Positions 9,335-19,353 are shown, numbered from the stretch's first letter. The stretch: 64,000 nucleotides of DNA from Bacteroidota bacterium (GCA_016717325.1 JADKFV010000011.1:99307-163306); one strand, 5' to 3'. The notes: a model not told the origin generated them from the sequence alone. Made by a program: numbers and translations.

Positions 9335-10171
9335 ATGACAGATAAAATAAATATAGCATTTTCACCTTGCCCCAACGATACATTTATGATGGCCGGGCTT
9401 GTAAGTGGCAAAGTAGGGGTAGAAGGATTTACTTTTGTTCCGCATCTTGCCGATATAGAAGAGCTTAATAACCTGGCTCAGGAAGGGCAAATGGATGTGC
9501 TGAAAATGAGTGTGAACGCCTACCCAATGGCGAGCATCAATTATCAAATGTTGCGAGTGGGTGCAGCTTTAGGAACAAACAATGGTCCGTGGTTGTATGT
9601 AAACCCGGTTATGAAGAAAAAATAACCGACACACAAGCACGCATCGCAGTGCCCGGCATGCATACTACTGCCAACTTGCTCATGACTATTTTTTATCCTG
9701 AACTTACCGACAAAACAGGTGCTGTTTTCGGAAATCGAAAAAAATGTTTTGAATGGCAACTTTGATATCGGGGTGCTTATTCACGAAAACAGATTGACCT
9801 ATGCCGAAAAAGGCCTTGTAAAAATAGCCGACCTTGGTGTACTTTGGAAAGAGCATAATGATTGTGCACTTCCGCTTGGTTGTTTCGCTGTAAAAAGAAG
9901 ACTCCAGCTTGATTATAAAAAAGCCATTGAAGAGGCAATTCGTAAAAGTATTATTTATGGATATGAACACCTCGATGAAGTAATGCTATACATTCGCCAG
10001 CATGCACAAAACATGAGCGATGATGTAATACTGGAACATATTCGTACTTACGTAAATCATTTTTCGGTAAATCTGGGCAATGAGGGTACAAGTGCAATAA
10101 GAGCCATTTTTCGCAGAGCAAAACATGCAAGCATGTATAATCTTCTTACCGAACCAATTTTTATCGATTAG
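9335..10171 (+). CDS. mqnD: 1,4-dihydroxy-6-naphthoate synthase, two compensating frameshifts
   Basis: MqnD cleaves cyclic dehypoxanthinyl futalosine in menaquinone synthesis. The N-terminal half has FSPCPNDTFMMAGLVSG and MDVLKMSVNAYP; the C-terminal half has LFSEIEKNVLNG, GVLIHENRLTYAEKG and IRAIFRRAKH. The middle is in another frame and reads ARIAVPGMHTTANLL, which belongs to the same family. One base is missing near 9604-9608 (CCCGG) and one extra A sits in the run 9712-9715, so the frame is lost and then restored. As written the protein would stop at 9623. Two opposite indels in an otherwise conserved gene favour sequencing error over decay. Confidence 0.85.
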
Positions 10172-10182
10172 TATTTAATAAG

Positions 10183-11148
10183 ATGGTAATTGTTACAGGT
10201 GCTGCTGGTTTTATAGGCAGTTGTTTGATTGCAGAATTGAATAATAATGGTATCACAAATATTATTGCAAGTGACGATTTTTCGTCAGAGCAAAAACATG
10301 CCAATCTTGAAACCAAAATCATAGAACAACGTGTGCACGGCGATCACCTTTTCGATTTTATTAAAGAACAAAATCGAAACATAAAATTTATTTTTCACCT
10401 TGGAGCCCGCACCGATACTACAGAATTTGACTGGAATATTTTTTTGAAACTCAACTTAAATTATTCTATTGAAATTTTTACACTCTGTGCAACTTACAAT
10501 ATTCCTTTAGTTTATGCTTCATCGGCCGCAACTTACGGTGCCGGAGAAAATGGTTACGATGACCACCATGCAACTATAAATAAATTAAAGCCATTGAATC
10601 CTTATGGCGATTCGAAACAGGAATTTGATAAGTGGGTTTTGCAGCAAACAGCAATGCCACCATTTTGGGCCGGTCTAAAATTTTTCAATGTATATGGTCC
10701 CAATGAATATCATAAAGCACGTATGGCCTCTGTTATTTTTCACAGCCATCGTCAAATAAAAAAAACAGGAACAGTAAAACTTTTTCGTTCGCACAAACCC
10801 GAATACAACGATGGTGAACAATTGCGCGATTTTATTTATGTAAAAGATGTTACTGCGGTTTGTTATTACTTGTTTAAAAATAAAGTGCCTTCTGCAATAT
10901 ATAACTTAGGAACAGGCAAAGCACGTACGTTTCACGATTTGGTAGTTGCTACTTTTAATGCCATGGAAAAACCAGTAAACATCGACTGGATTGATATACC
11001 CGCAGACATACGCGATACATACCAGTATTTTACCGAAGCAAAAATGAACAAACTTTTTGCCACAGGATACACCAGGCCGTTTTATTCGCTCGAAGAAGGT
11101 GTGCATGATTATGTTTCAAATTATTTAGATAACAACAACTATTTATAA
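10183..11148 (+). CDS. hldD: ADP-L-glycero-D-manno-heptose 6-epimerase
   Basis: Short-chain epimerase that makes ADP-L-glycero-beta-D-manno-heptose for the LPS inner core. NAD(P)-binding GAAGFIGS lies at residues 6-13 and the catalytic Tyr-Lys pair is in NPYGDSKQEFD. HldD-type residues occur in FFNVYGPNEYHKARMASVIFH and EQLRDFIYVKDV. Length 321 aa fits the family. It starts 11 bp after mqnD and is followed 32 bp later by ispE, so mqnB-mqnD-hldD-ispE may be one transcript. Confidence 0.9.
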   Translation: MVIVTGAAGFIGSCLIAELNNNGITNIIASDDFSSEQKHANLETKIIEQRVHGDHLFDFIKEQNRNIKFIFHLGARTDTTEFDWNIFLKLNLNYSIEIFTLCATYNIPLVYASSAATYGAGENGYDDHHATINKLKPLNPYGDSKQEFDKWVLQQTAMPPFWAGLKFFNVYGPNEYHKARMASVIFHSHRQIKKTGTVKLFRSHKPEYNDGEQLRDFIYVKDVTAVCYYLFKNKVPSAIYNLGTGKARTFHDLVVATFNAMEKPVNIDWIDIPADIRDTYQYFTEAKMNKLFATGYTRPFYSLEEGVHDYVSNYLDNNNYL

Positions 11149-11180
11149 TCTGGCTTCAAGTCATTTTATTTTCACCTCAT

Positions 11181-12020
11181 ATGATAACCTTCCCCAATTG
11201 CAAAATAAACTTAGGGCTATACATTACCGAAAAGCGCGATGATGGATATCACAATATTGAAAGTGTTTTTGTGCCTGTACCTCTTTGCGATGTGCTGGAA
11301 ATTTTAACTATAAATGATTTGCTGGATAAAAACATTCTTGTTATTGATAATCTATATTTTAAAATTACTGGAATTGAATTGGAAGGCAACATTCATGAAA
11401 ATATTTGTGTAAAGGCCTTTCAACTTTTACGTTCGGTTTACAATCTTCCACCTACAGCAATTTATTTACGCAAAAATATTCCTTCGGGTGCAGGCCTTGG
11501 TGGTGGCTCGGCCGATGGCACTTTTGTGTTAAGACTTTTAAACGAATTGTATCAATTAAAAATTACGCCTGCACAATTGAAAGAATACGCTTCAAAGCTT
11601 GGTAGCGACTGTCCCTTTTTTATTGAAAACAAAACCGCATTTGTAACAGGGCGGGGAGAAATTATTCAAACCATTCCTTTCGAATTAAAGGGCCTGCATA
11701 TTATTATCATCAAACCCGATTTGCATATTTCTACTAAGGAAGCATATAGCAATATAACCCCTGCAATACCAATATATTCGTTACAAAAATCGTTGAGCAT
11801 GTCTATTGACGAATGGAAAAATACAGTTACCAATGATTTTGAAAAGGCACTTCAAAAACTATATCCTCAATTAGATAAAATTAAAAAAGACTTATACAAT
11901 GCGGGGGCCATTTATGCATCGATGAGTGGTAGCGGAAGCAGCATATATGGCCTAAGCAAAACCATGTTAACAATTCCTGATAGCTTGAAAAGCCATTTTT
12001 GCTGGCAAGGAATTTTATAA
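11181..12020 (+). CDS. ispE: 4-diphosphocytidyl-2-C-methyl-D-erythritol kinase
   Basis: GHMP kinase of the MEP isoprenoid pathway, phosphorylating CDP-ME at the 2-hydroxyl. It shows the N-terminal CKINLGLYITEKRDDGYHNI, the ATP loop NIPSGAGLGGGSADG and the C-terminal ASMSGSGSSIYGL. Length 279 aa is normal and the gene is intact. With crtB elsewhere in the window it indicates MEP-derived isoprenoids. Confidence 0.95.
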   Translation: MITFPNCKINLGLYITEKRDDGYHNIESVFVPVPLCDVLEILTINDLLDKNILVIDNLYFKITGIELEGNIHENICVKAFQLLRSVYNLPPTAIYLRKNIPSGAGLGGGSADGTFVLRLLNELYQLKITPAQLKEYASKLGSDCPFFIENKTAFVTGRGEIIQTIPFELKGLHIIIIKPDLHISTKEAYSNITPAIPIYSLQKSLSMSIDEWKNTVTNDFEKALQKLYPQLDKIKKDLYNAGAIYASMSGSGSSIYGLSKTMLTIPDSLKSHFCWQGIL

Positions 12021-12141
12021 TCCAATCGTATAGTTTTTGTAATAATGCTTTACTCACTATACTATTGAAAATAATTTCGAATATTTGCATCCGATTCCTC
12101 AACTAAAATATTAGTCAATGATTACCTGCATTTTAAACAAT

Positions 12142-12591
12142 ATGAAAAAAACGCACTTTATTATTCTTGTTCTTTGTTACCTGTTTATCACATCGTGCAG
12201 TACCAAAAAAGAGGATGGTAAATTATCGCCCGAAATTGTTAGCAACCCTGCAACGGCAAGCGGTTCGAAAGATGAAAAGGCAATGCCCGAATTTAAATTT
12301 GAAGTAACGCGTCATCACTTTGGGGACATGAAGGAAGGGGAGGTGGTATCATTTTCTTTTCCGTTTAAAAATGTAGGCGAGGCCGATTTGGTGATTATGG
12401 ATGTGGCAACATCTTGTGGTTGCACTTCACCATTCTGGCCAAAGGATCCCATAAAGCCCGGGCAAGAAAGCAAGATAGATGTTACCTTTAACTCAGCAGG
12501 TAAATCGGGCATGGTGAGTAAAACCATTACGGTGTTTACCAATGCGGTACCAAGTTCACGTGTGCTAACTATAAGCGCTGAAGTAAATTAG
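12142..12591 (+). CDS. DUF1573 lipoprotein
   Basis: A ~149-aa lipoprotein with a lipobox ending I-T-S-C at residue 19. The mature part is one Ig-like DUF1573 domain: HFGDMKEGEVVSFSFPFKN, ATSCGCTSPFWP and PGQESKIDVTFNSAGKSG. The start is taken at ATG 12142 because an upstream ATG at 12118 would put extra residues before the signal peptide. Its position just before yajC and a YbbR-like gene is common in Bacteroidota. Function unknown; probably periplasmic. Confidence 0.85.
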   Translation: MKKTHFIILVLCYLFITSCSTKKEDGKLSPEIVSNPATASGSKDEKAMPEFKFEVTRHHFGDMKEGEVVSFSFPFKNVGEADLVIMDVATSCGCTSPFWPKDPIKPGQESKIDVTFNSAGKSGMVSKTITVFTNAVPSSRVLTISAEVN

Positions 12592-12618
12592 AAATAAACT
12601 AATTTATATAATTTCAAT

Positions 12619-12957
12619 ATGATGTTTTTGAGTGTTTTAATGCAAGCTGCCGGTGGCAGTTCGGGATGGTCAACTATGGTACTGATGGTAGTAATGATAG
12701 GCATAATGTATATGTTTATGATTCGTCCACAAACAAAGAAAGCCAACGAAGAAAAAAAGTTTGTCGAGTCGTTGCAAAAAGGGGATAAGGTAGTAACTAT
12801 AGGAGGTATACATGGTAAAATTACTGATGTACAGGAAACTACTTTTACATTAGAAATTGATAATAATGTGCGTGTAAAGGTAGAGCGCAAAGCGGTTTCG
12901 GGCGAAGCAACCAAAGCGTTGAACCCTGCACCAGCTGCCGAAGTTGCGAAAAAATAA
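12619..12957 (+). CDS. yajC: Preprotein translocase accessory subunit YajC
   Basis: A small single-pass membrane protein of the SecDF-YajC complex. One transmembrane helix (about residues 14-34) is followed by the signature MFMIRPQTKKANEE and the cytoplasmic QKGDKVVTIGGIHGKITDV domain. Length 112 aa is normal. It lies 28 bp after the DUF1573 gene and ahead of the YbbR-like gene. Confidence 0.95.
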   Translation: MMFLSVLMQAAGGSSGWSTMVLMVVMIGIMYMFMIRPQTKKANEEKKFVESLQKGDKVVTIGGIHGKITDVQETTFTLEIDNNVRVKVERKAVSGEATKALNPAPAAEVAKK

Positions 12958-12984
12958 TATCCCGAATTTCCCATTCCTGATTGT

Positions 12985-13368
12985 ATGCAAGTCAATAAAA
13001 AGGCAATTGTTTTTTTTGTTTTTCTGATTGTTGCTTCCATTTTTTGGTTGTTGCATGCATTAAGTGCAACTTATACTTCGCAACTTACGGTGCAATTGGT
13101 TTACAGAAATTATGTTTATGCCGATGGCGATCCTTCAAACAAAACTGATGTTAACATAGAGATTGAAGGCCGTGGTTACGAAATATTGTTTTTCAAAAGA
13201 AAATATAACAATGGAAAAATTCCTGTCGATGTGCGCGCTATGTTAACTGCAAGCCAAAAATCGAAGGGCGTTATTTCTATTACAAAAATTGTTTCCGATT
13301 ATTTTATGCAACAAGGCGACCAAATAAAAATTACCAAAACCGACCCGCAGAATTTTGAGATGGAGTAA
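12985..13368 (+). CDS. YbbR-like protein, short form
   Basis: 127 aa: an N-terminal membrane anchor (about residues 6-27, IVFFVFLIVASIFWLLHAL) followed by a single beta-rich domain with VQLVYRNYVYADGD and VNIEIEGRGYEIL. The position right after yajC is the usual place for a YbbR-domain protein in Bacteroidota, where it is normally about 300 aa with several repeats and is followed by coaE. Here the frame stops after one repeat and no coaE follows; 500 bp of AT-rich DNA and a RhuM gene come next. Either a genuinely short variant or the stump left by a rearrangement. Confidence 0.6.
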   Translation: MQVNKKAIVFFVFLIVASIFWLLHALSATYTSQLTVQLVYRNYVYADGDPSNKTDVNIEIEGRGYEILFFKRKYNNGKIPVDVRAMLTASQKSKGVISITKIVSDYFMQQGDQIKITKTDPQNFEME

Positions 13369-13884
13369 GAGGCAAGTTCATTGCTAATCGATTTTTATTT
13401 AATTTAGTTTGATTATTGTTTTGCAAAAGCTTAAGGAATGCCGTATTTTTTAATATGCGCAAGAGCTATTTTGAAAAATGTGAAAACGAAATCACTTTGA
13501 TTTGAAATTCAAAGTTTACACAAAATTTGATGGCTCATTTTTTGGAATTTGAATTAGCTTGCAATTATTTGAAGGTTCATTTAACATTGCTTCGCACCAC
13601 TGAAACAAAATTTATATTAATTGACATTTGAATTTATTTGAATTCTTCATGTGGTACTAAAATAATTTCAAATCACTACTTTGCATTCGCAACAAAACAG
13701 TCAAATAATTTGATATTATATTTTTCACTCCAATGAAAAATGACATTGAACTATTTAGTACCTTGCAATTATCAGGTAATGAAATTCAATAAGGAAATAG
13801 AATTAGGCCATGATTTAATTATTTAAAGAACAACAATTTTTAAACTTCACAGCTGAAAATATTCTCCAATAAAAATTATTAAAT
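13369..13884. other. Intergenic AT-rich spacer
   Basis: About 515 bp with no coding frame of note. It is rich in short related words (TTTGAATTTATTTGAATT, CAAATAATTTGA, TTTGAAATTCAAA), giving many weak dyads. It separates the truncated yajC-ybbR cluster from an accessory gene and may be a rearrangement scar. Confidence 0.4.
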
Positions 13885-14811
13885 ATGAACACAGGCGAAA
13901 TAATAATTTATCAAAACCCCAACGGCAACATCAAAATAGATGTGAGGCTGGAAGAAGAAACCGTGTGGCTTACACAAGCACAAATGGCAGTGCTTTTTGG
14001 CAAAGGAAGGAGCACAGTTGCCGAGCATATTGCTAACGTTTATGAGGAAGGCGAATTACTTCCAAATTCAACTTGTCGGAAATTCCGACAAGTTCGATTG
14101 GAAGGCACGAGGGATGTAGAAAGAGACATTGACCACTACAACCTGGACGTAATTATTTCGGTGGGCTATAGAGTGAAATCACAGCAAGGAACACAGTTTC
14201 GCATTTGGGCAACACAGCGTTTAAAGGAATATATTATAAAAGGTTTTGCGTTGAATGACGATCGTTTTAAGTCGGGCAATTCGATGAACTATTTTAATGA
14301 GTTGCAAGATCGGATTAGGGAGATAAGAATTTCCGAACGCTTTTTTTATCAGAAAATAAAAGACATCTACACTACCAGTATCGATTACGATAATAAGGAC
14401 GAAAGGACGATTGAATTTTTTAAAGTTGTGCAGAACAAATTGCTTTGGGCGATTAGCGAACAAACCGCAGCCGAATTGGTATATCGCAGAGTGGATGCAA
14501 GCTTGCCACTATTGGGCATGCAATCGTATGATAAAAAGAATACACAGTCCATTAAAAAAACCGATGTGAGCATTGCCAAAAACTATTTGGATGAGGATGA
14601 AATAAAACTGTTGGGTTTATTGGTTGAGCAATATCTAGCATTTGCCGAAACCATGGCACAACAACGAACTCCCATATACATGGCCGTTTGGATTAACCGA
14701 TTGGATGCTATGTTGCAATTGAATGGACGAGAACTATTATCACATGCAGGAAATATAACCCACGAAAAAGCACTGGAAAAATCAACTATTGAATTTGAAA
14801 ATAAAAAATAG
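13885..14811 (+). CDS. RhuM family protein, possibly cut short by a TAG
   Basis: 308 aa, starting MNTGEIIIYQNPNGNIKID. The N-terminal part is typical of virulence RhuM proteins: VRLEEETVWLTQAQMAVLF with a helix-turn-helix-like segment, then NLDVIISVGYRVKSQQGTQFR and IWATQRLKEYIIKGF. A later helical region carries EQTAAELVYRRVDASLP and QRTPIYMAVWINRLDAML. After the TAG at 14809-14811 the same frame stays open to 14910 with a charged helical sequence (KEIESDIEKLKKLK) that looks like the natural C terminus. RhuM genes are typical accessory genes of islands and defence or toxin-like neighbourhoods; biochemical function is unknown. Confidence 0.85.
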   Translation: MNTGEIIIYQNPNGNIKIDVRLEEETVWLTQAQMAVLFGKGRSTVAEHIANVYEEGELLPNSTCRKFRQVRLEGTRDVERDIDHYNLDVIISVGYRVKSQQGTQFRIWATQRLKEYIIKGFALNDDRFKSGNSMNYFNELQDRIREIRISERFFYQKIKDIYTTSIDYDNKDERTIEFFKVVQNKLLWAISEQTAAELVYRRVDASLPLLGMQSYDKKNTQSIKKTDVSIAKNYLDEDEIKLLGLLVEQYLAFAETMAQQRTPIYMAVWINRLDAMLQLNGRELLSHAGNITHEKALEKSTIEFENKK

Positions 14812-14947
14812 CTGAAAAGCAAATTCAAGGAGACAGAATTTAAAGAAATTGAAAGCGATATTGAGAAACTAAAAAAGTTGAAAGGAATTTTGAAACTCCA
14901 GGAAGAATAATTTCATTACACAAAAGAAAAGTCAATTTACAAAATGA

Positions 14948-15679
14948 CTAACGTTGCATTTTATATGTTGCCATTAAAAACCTAAATGAATTTAAATTGG
15001 CTTTTCTACTTTTTCTGGCAGTCACCTTTGTATGTTTTAGCACTTTCGCTTCAACATTAAAAATAATTTCTTCCGATATATTTTTACATTGATCGCCCAC
15101 ACGCTCCAATTTACGAATAGTTGATATAGCGTATAGTGCGCGTCTTATACTTTCGGGGTTAGCTTTTATAAAATCGGCAACTGTATCTGTTGCTGCAATA
15201 TTTATCTCATCGAGCAATTCGTCTTTAAAAAAAACACTGCGTGCAAGAGAAGTGTCTTCGGTTTCGAATGCTTGTTTTGTGGTTTCCAAAATAGACAACG
15301 ATAAATCAAACATTTCTAAAAGGCGTGTGCTTTGCAATAATTCTGCTTGTGGTTCGAGTTTAAGATCGAGCACATAATTTGCAATACCCTCGGCAATATC
15401 GCCAATACGCTCGAGGTTCGAATTTATTTTTAAAGATGCTAACACAAAACGCAAATCGATAGCAACAGGATTGAAAAGCGCAATGGTATTTTCACAATCA
15501 CGATCTATTTTCAACTCGTATGCATTCACTCTTTTTTCGTTAACACGAATTTCACGCGCCAGGTCTTTGTCAAGTTTCATCAATGCTGTTTTCGATTTTT
15601 GCAATTGATTAAAAACCAGTTCAAACAAATCGCTTAAGCTTTGTTTTATTCCTATTAATTCTTCTTCTAAATGTGTCAT
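14948..15679 (-). CDS. phoU: Phosphate signalling protein PhoU
   Basis: A 243-aa protein of two three-helix bundles with the repeated E-R-x-G-D metal-binding motifs (NLERIGDIAEGIANYV and KLERVGDQCKNISEEI). It links the Pst transporter to the PhoR kinase and restrains phosphate uptake. The start is set at ATG 15679 (MTHLEEELIGIK), since the in-frame upstream codons look like non-coding leader. It is the last gene of the minus-strand pst operon, 38 bp after pstB. Confidence 0.92.
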   Translation of the reverse strand: MTHLEEELIGIKQSLSDLFELVFNQLQKSKTALMKLDKDLAREIRVNEKRVNAYELKIDRDCENTIALFNPVAIDLRFVLASLKINSNLERIGDIAEGIANYVLDLKLEPQAELLQSTRLLEMFDLSLSILETTKQAFETEDTSLARSVFFKDELLDEINIAATDTVADFIKANPESIRRALYAISTIRKLERVGDQCKNISEEIIFNVEAKVLKHTKVTARKSRKANLNSFRFLMATYKMQR

Positions 15680-15717
15680 TTTATTTTTAGTTAATTCATA
15701 AAAAAATACATTTGGTA

Positions 15718-16524
15718 TCAACCAAATCGTCCGGTTATATAATTTTGTGTACGCACTTCAACAGGATTCGTAAATACATCTTTGGTGGCACCATACTCAA
15801 CCATTTCTCCCAGATAAAAAAACGCTGTATGATCACTCACACGACTTGCCTGTTGCATATTATGCGTAACAATAAGAATAGTGTATTTTGATTTCAAATC
15901 GTAAATTAACTCTTCAATTTTCGAACTCGATATGGGGTCGAGTGCCGATGAGGGCTCATCCATCAATACCACCGAAGGCTCAATAGCCAGCGCACGTGCA
16001 ATACACAATCGTTGCTGCTGCCCACCCGAAAGTCGCAACGCATTTTTATCCAATTGGTCTTTCACTTCATCCCACAATGCTGCTTGCTTTAACGAACGCT
16101 CTACAGTTTCGTTAATAAATATTTTGTGAGTAATTCCATTTTACGCAAACCATAAGCTACATTTTCGAAAATAGTTTTAGGAAACGGATTAGGTTTTGAA
16201 ACACCATTCCTACTTTTCTACGCAACTCATTAACTGCAAATTTTTCGCGTAAATATCTTTTCCATCAATAGCGGCAATGCCTGTATGGCTAAAGCCTTCA
16301 ATGTAATCATTCATACGGTTGTATAGCCTCAGAAAGGTAGACTTGCCACAACCCGAAGGGCCAATAAGTGCTGTTACAGTATTTGCATAAGTAGCGAGGT
16401 TGACATTTTTTAAAACGTGAAAATCGCCATAGTAACAATCGAGGTTGCGGGCTTCAATTTTGTAGTTGGTATCACTTACGGTCTTGCCTAAACCAGATAC
16501 CTGCATATTTAAATTGTCTTTCAT
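15718..16524 (-). CDS. pstB: Phosphate ABC transporter ATPase PstB, three frameshifts
   Basis: ATP-binding subunit of the high-affinity phosphate importer. Walker A GPSGCGKST lies in the N-terminal part; signature LSGGQQQRLCIARAL, Walker B VVLMDEPSSALDP and the switch His of VTHNMQQASR lie in the C-terminal part. Between them the frame breaks three times: one base missing near 16229-16235, one A near 16194-16197 and one G near 16136. Each correction restores family sequence (NELRRKVGMVFQ, NPFPKTIFENVAYGLRKMG, ITHKIFINETVERSLKQA), and the three deletions sum to a whole codon. As written the protein would stop at ~105 residues. The clustering within 100 bp suggests poor local consensus. Confidence 0.88.
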
Positions 16525-16545
16525 TTTGGTTGCAAATTAATATTG

Positions 16546-17403
16546 TTACCACCTTACTTGTTTTTGCCATCTGTTGCGCAAATATATTGCTACGGCATTC
16601 ATGAGAAATGTTAGCACGAGCAAAACAATTATTGCTGCAGCCGCATTTATAACAAAGCCTTGTTGAGGGCGCGATGTCCAATTGAATATTTGAATGGGAA
16701 GCACTGTATAAGAATCAAATATGCTCTTAGGTATAAAGGGAACATAAGTTAAAGCACCGGTAACAATTAACGGAGCCGTTTCGCCAATGGCACGCGACAA
16801 CGCAAGAATAATACCCGTGAGTATACCTCCAAAAGAACCAGGAATAACACTCATACTGATTGTTTGCCATTTACTCGCGCCTAGTGCATAAGATGCCTCA
16901 CGAATAGTATTGGGAACTGTCTTTATAGCTTCGCGCGTGGACACAATTATGACTGGCAATATAAGTAAAGCAAGCGTTAAACTTCCTGCAAGTATACTTT
17001 GGCCTAAACCCATGTAGCGCACAAATAATTCTAAGCCCAGTAAACCGTAAATGATGGAAGGGACACCGGCAAGATTGGATATGTTTATTTCGATCATGTT
17101 AGTCAACCAATTTTTTTTACTGTACTCTTCCAAATAAATACCGGCACCCACACCTACCGGAAACGCAACAAGCAATGTAGTTATAAGTACCCATAATGAA
17201 CCTATCCATGCTGTGTATATGCCGGCTTGCTCGGGCTTGCGCGATGGCAAATTTAAAAGAAAATCTAATCCTAACCGCGCAGCACCTGTGATACCTAAAG
17301 AAATAATAAGCACCAAAAGCACAAACATGGCAAAACAAGTAAATGAAATTGCGATCCATTTGAAAGTGGAATTAAAAAATGACTTTTTTACCTCGTTATT
17401 CAT
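16546..17403 (-). CDS. pstA: Phosphate ABC transporter permease PstA
   Basis: A 285-aa inner-membrane permease with about six transmembrane helices. The periplasmic-binding-protein-dependent transport signature is EASYALGASKWQTISMSVIPGSFGGILTGIILALSR-like at about residues 168-205, followed by AIGETAPLIVTGAL. Its ATG overlaps the 3' end of pstC by 8 bp, a translational-coupling arrangement. It is intact, unlike pstB and pstC on either side. Confidence 0.93.
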   Translation of the reverse strand: MNNEVKKSFFNSTFKWIAISFTCFAMFVLLVLIISLGITGAARLGLDFLLNLPSRKPEQAGIYTAWIGSLWVLITTLLVAFPVGVGAGIYLEEYSKKNWLTNMIEINISNLAGVPSIIYGLLGLELFVRYMGLGQSILAGSLTLALLILPVIIVSTREAIKTVPNTIREASYALGASKWQTISMSVIPGSFGGILTGIILALSRAIGETAPLIVTGALTYVPFIPKSIFDSYTVLPIQIFNWTSRPQQGFVINAAAAIIVLLVLTFLMNAVAIYLRNRWQKQVRW

Positions 17404-18281
17404 ACTGTTGTAAATATTTTTTCTTAATATAAAAACTTATATTATTAAGTATAAACGTAAAAACAAACAAGCTGAAACCGGCAGCAAAAATAGTTTTGTA
17501 CTCCAGCGAGCCATGCGGTACATCGCCCATGCTAACCTGTACAATATAGGTAGTTACGGTTTCTATAGGCACCATTGGATTTAATGTGAGGCGTGGTTGC
17601 TGACCTGCAGCAATGGCCACAATCATGGTTTCGCCTATGGCGCGATACTGCCAGCAATACCGATACAATAATGCCTGATGAAGCGGCAGGCACAACCACC
17701 TTCCATGCAGTTTGCAATGTTGAACTTCCTAATGCATACGCACCATCGCGCAACGATTGTGGCACGGCATACATGGCATCCTCGCTCAGAGAAGTTATCA
17801 ATGGTATAATCATTATTCCCATTACCAATCCAGGCGAAAGTGCATTGAAACCCGCAAGGTTGGGAAATATATTCTGTAAGAAAGGCGTGACTATGGTAAG
17901 TGCAAAAAAACCATACACTACCGTTGGCACAGTAGCCAATAATTCCAATGTTGGTTTTAACCATTGGCGTGTGCGTTTGCTGGCATACTCGCTTAAATAA
18001 ATAGCGATGAGTAAACCAAAAGGCAATGCTAAAGCAATGGCAATAAATGTGGTAAGAATGGTTCCGCTCATGAGTGCCATAATGCCAAAGTGCTTATCTG
18101 CAAATAATGGCGTCCACTGTGTATCTGTTAAAAAATCTAAGATGGATACTTCTTCAAAAAATGCAACTATTTCATACATCAATATGGCAATGATGCTTAC
18201 AGTAGTTAATATACTAACTGAGGCGCACAAAAATAGTGCGCCTTCAATTATTTTTTCTTTTATGTTTCTATTAAATATCAA
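17396..18281 (-). CDS. pstC: Phosphate ABC transporter permease PstC, frameshifted
   Basis: Partner permease of PstA. N-terminal helices, PFGLLIAIYLSEYASKRTR, VPTVVYGFFAL and the permease motif DGAYALGSSTLQTAWKVVVP are in one frame; RAIGETMIVAIAAGQQPRL and the last membrane helix are in another. The break lies at 17640-17644, where two bases of a CG repeat seem to be missing (family sequence LAVS-RAIGETM). As written the first frame runs on to a stop at 17532 with unrelated residues. The intact product would be about 295 aa. Confidence 0.88.
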
Positions 18282-18316
18282 ATATAAAACGTATATGGTT
18301 ATAGTTATAAACGATG

Positions 18317-19324
18317 TTATTGTGCCGAAATAATATCAACCAATTTCATGCCCACCGTATTTTTGCCCATTATGGCGCTACCTGATTTGCGTGCAACAAA
18401 CTTCTGTTTTACCAATGCCATCATATTATCGGGCAATGGCACGTAGCCTACTTCGGCAGCAATTTTATTTGCATTGTTCAAGCAGTATTCAATAAACATT
18501 ACAACTTCGGGTCTGCTTAGGGCTTTCATATTTATATACATAAACAATGGACGCGAAAGCGGTTGGTATGTGCCATCTTGCACTGTGGTTATGCTGGGCA
18601 ATACGGCTCCATTTCCGTTATCTATGGCCACAAGCTTCAGTTTGTCTTTATTGGTTTCATAATATGCTAAGCCAAAGTATCCCAATGCTAATTTGTCGCG
18701 CGCTATGCCTTGTACCAATACATTATCGTCTTCGCTGGCTGTATAGTCACCTCGGCTGGCCTTGGCCTTACCATTAATAGCTTCTGTAAAATAATCATAT
18801 GTGCCCGATTGTGTGCCCGCACCAAACAGATGCAATTCTTCTTTGGGCCAAGCGCTATTTACATCGCTCCATAATTTCACTTTCCCTTGTGCTTCTGGCT
18901 CCCACATTGTTTTAAGTTCAGATACGGTTATCGTTGATGCAAAAGTATTTTCTGGATGAACAACTATTGCCATGCCATCACTACAAATGGCAAGTTCAAT
19001 ATACTCAATACCATTAGCCTTGCAGGCAGAATCTTCTGATGCCTTTATAGTACGTGAGGCATTTGAAATATCCAACTCACCACGCGAAAATTTTTTGAAT
19101 CCGCCACCTGTGCCCGATTCGCCAACCGTTATTTGAACATCGGTATGTGTAGTTCTAAAATCTTCGGCCAAAGCTTCGCTCAGTGGAAACAATGTACTTG
19201 AACCATCAATACTTATTACTCCTTTGAGTGATTTTGTTTCCGATGATTCTACGGTGTTGGTTTTGCCTCCATTACAAGCTGCAAGAAACAGCAAGGCGAT
19301 AAATGCAGTAGTTACTTTTTTCAT
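18317..19324 (-). CDS. pstS: Phosphate-binding lipoprotein PstS
   Basis: Periplasmic substrate-binding component of the phosphate importer. The lipobox is L-A-A-C with Cys17. Phosphate-loop residues are in SIDGSSTLFPLSEAL and GESGTGGGFKKFSRGE, followed by SGTYDYFTEAI. ATG 19324 (MKKVTTAFIALLF) is chosen because it starts a normal lipoprotein signal; the in-frame ATG at 19348 would add eight residues. It lies 29 bp after the porin and 35 bp before pstC. Confidence 0.95.
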   Translation of the reverse strand: MKKVTTAFIALLFLAACNGGKTNTVESSETKSLKGVISIDGSSTLFPLSEALAEDFRTTHTDVQITVGESGTGGGFKKFSRGELDISNASRTIKASEDSACKANGIEYIELAICSDGMAIVVHPENTFASTITVSELKTMWEPEAQGKVKLWSDVNSAWPKEELHLFGAGTQSGTYDYFTEAINGKAKASRGDYTASEDDNVLVQGIARDKLALGYFGLAYYETNKDKLKLVAIDNGNGAVLPSITTVQDGTYQPLSRPLFMYINMKALSRPEVVMFIEYCLNNANKIAAEVGYVPLPDNMMALVKQKFVARKSGSAIMGKNTVGMKLVDIISAQ

Positions 19325-19353
19325 TTTTATTATTAATTTATTTTTCAAATTTA

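Noticed and set aside
12118..12144. Upstream ATG start for the DUF1573 gene
   Set aside because: It would put eight residues before a normal lipoprotein signal that starts at ATG 12142.
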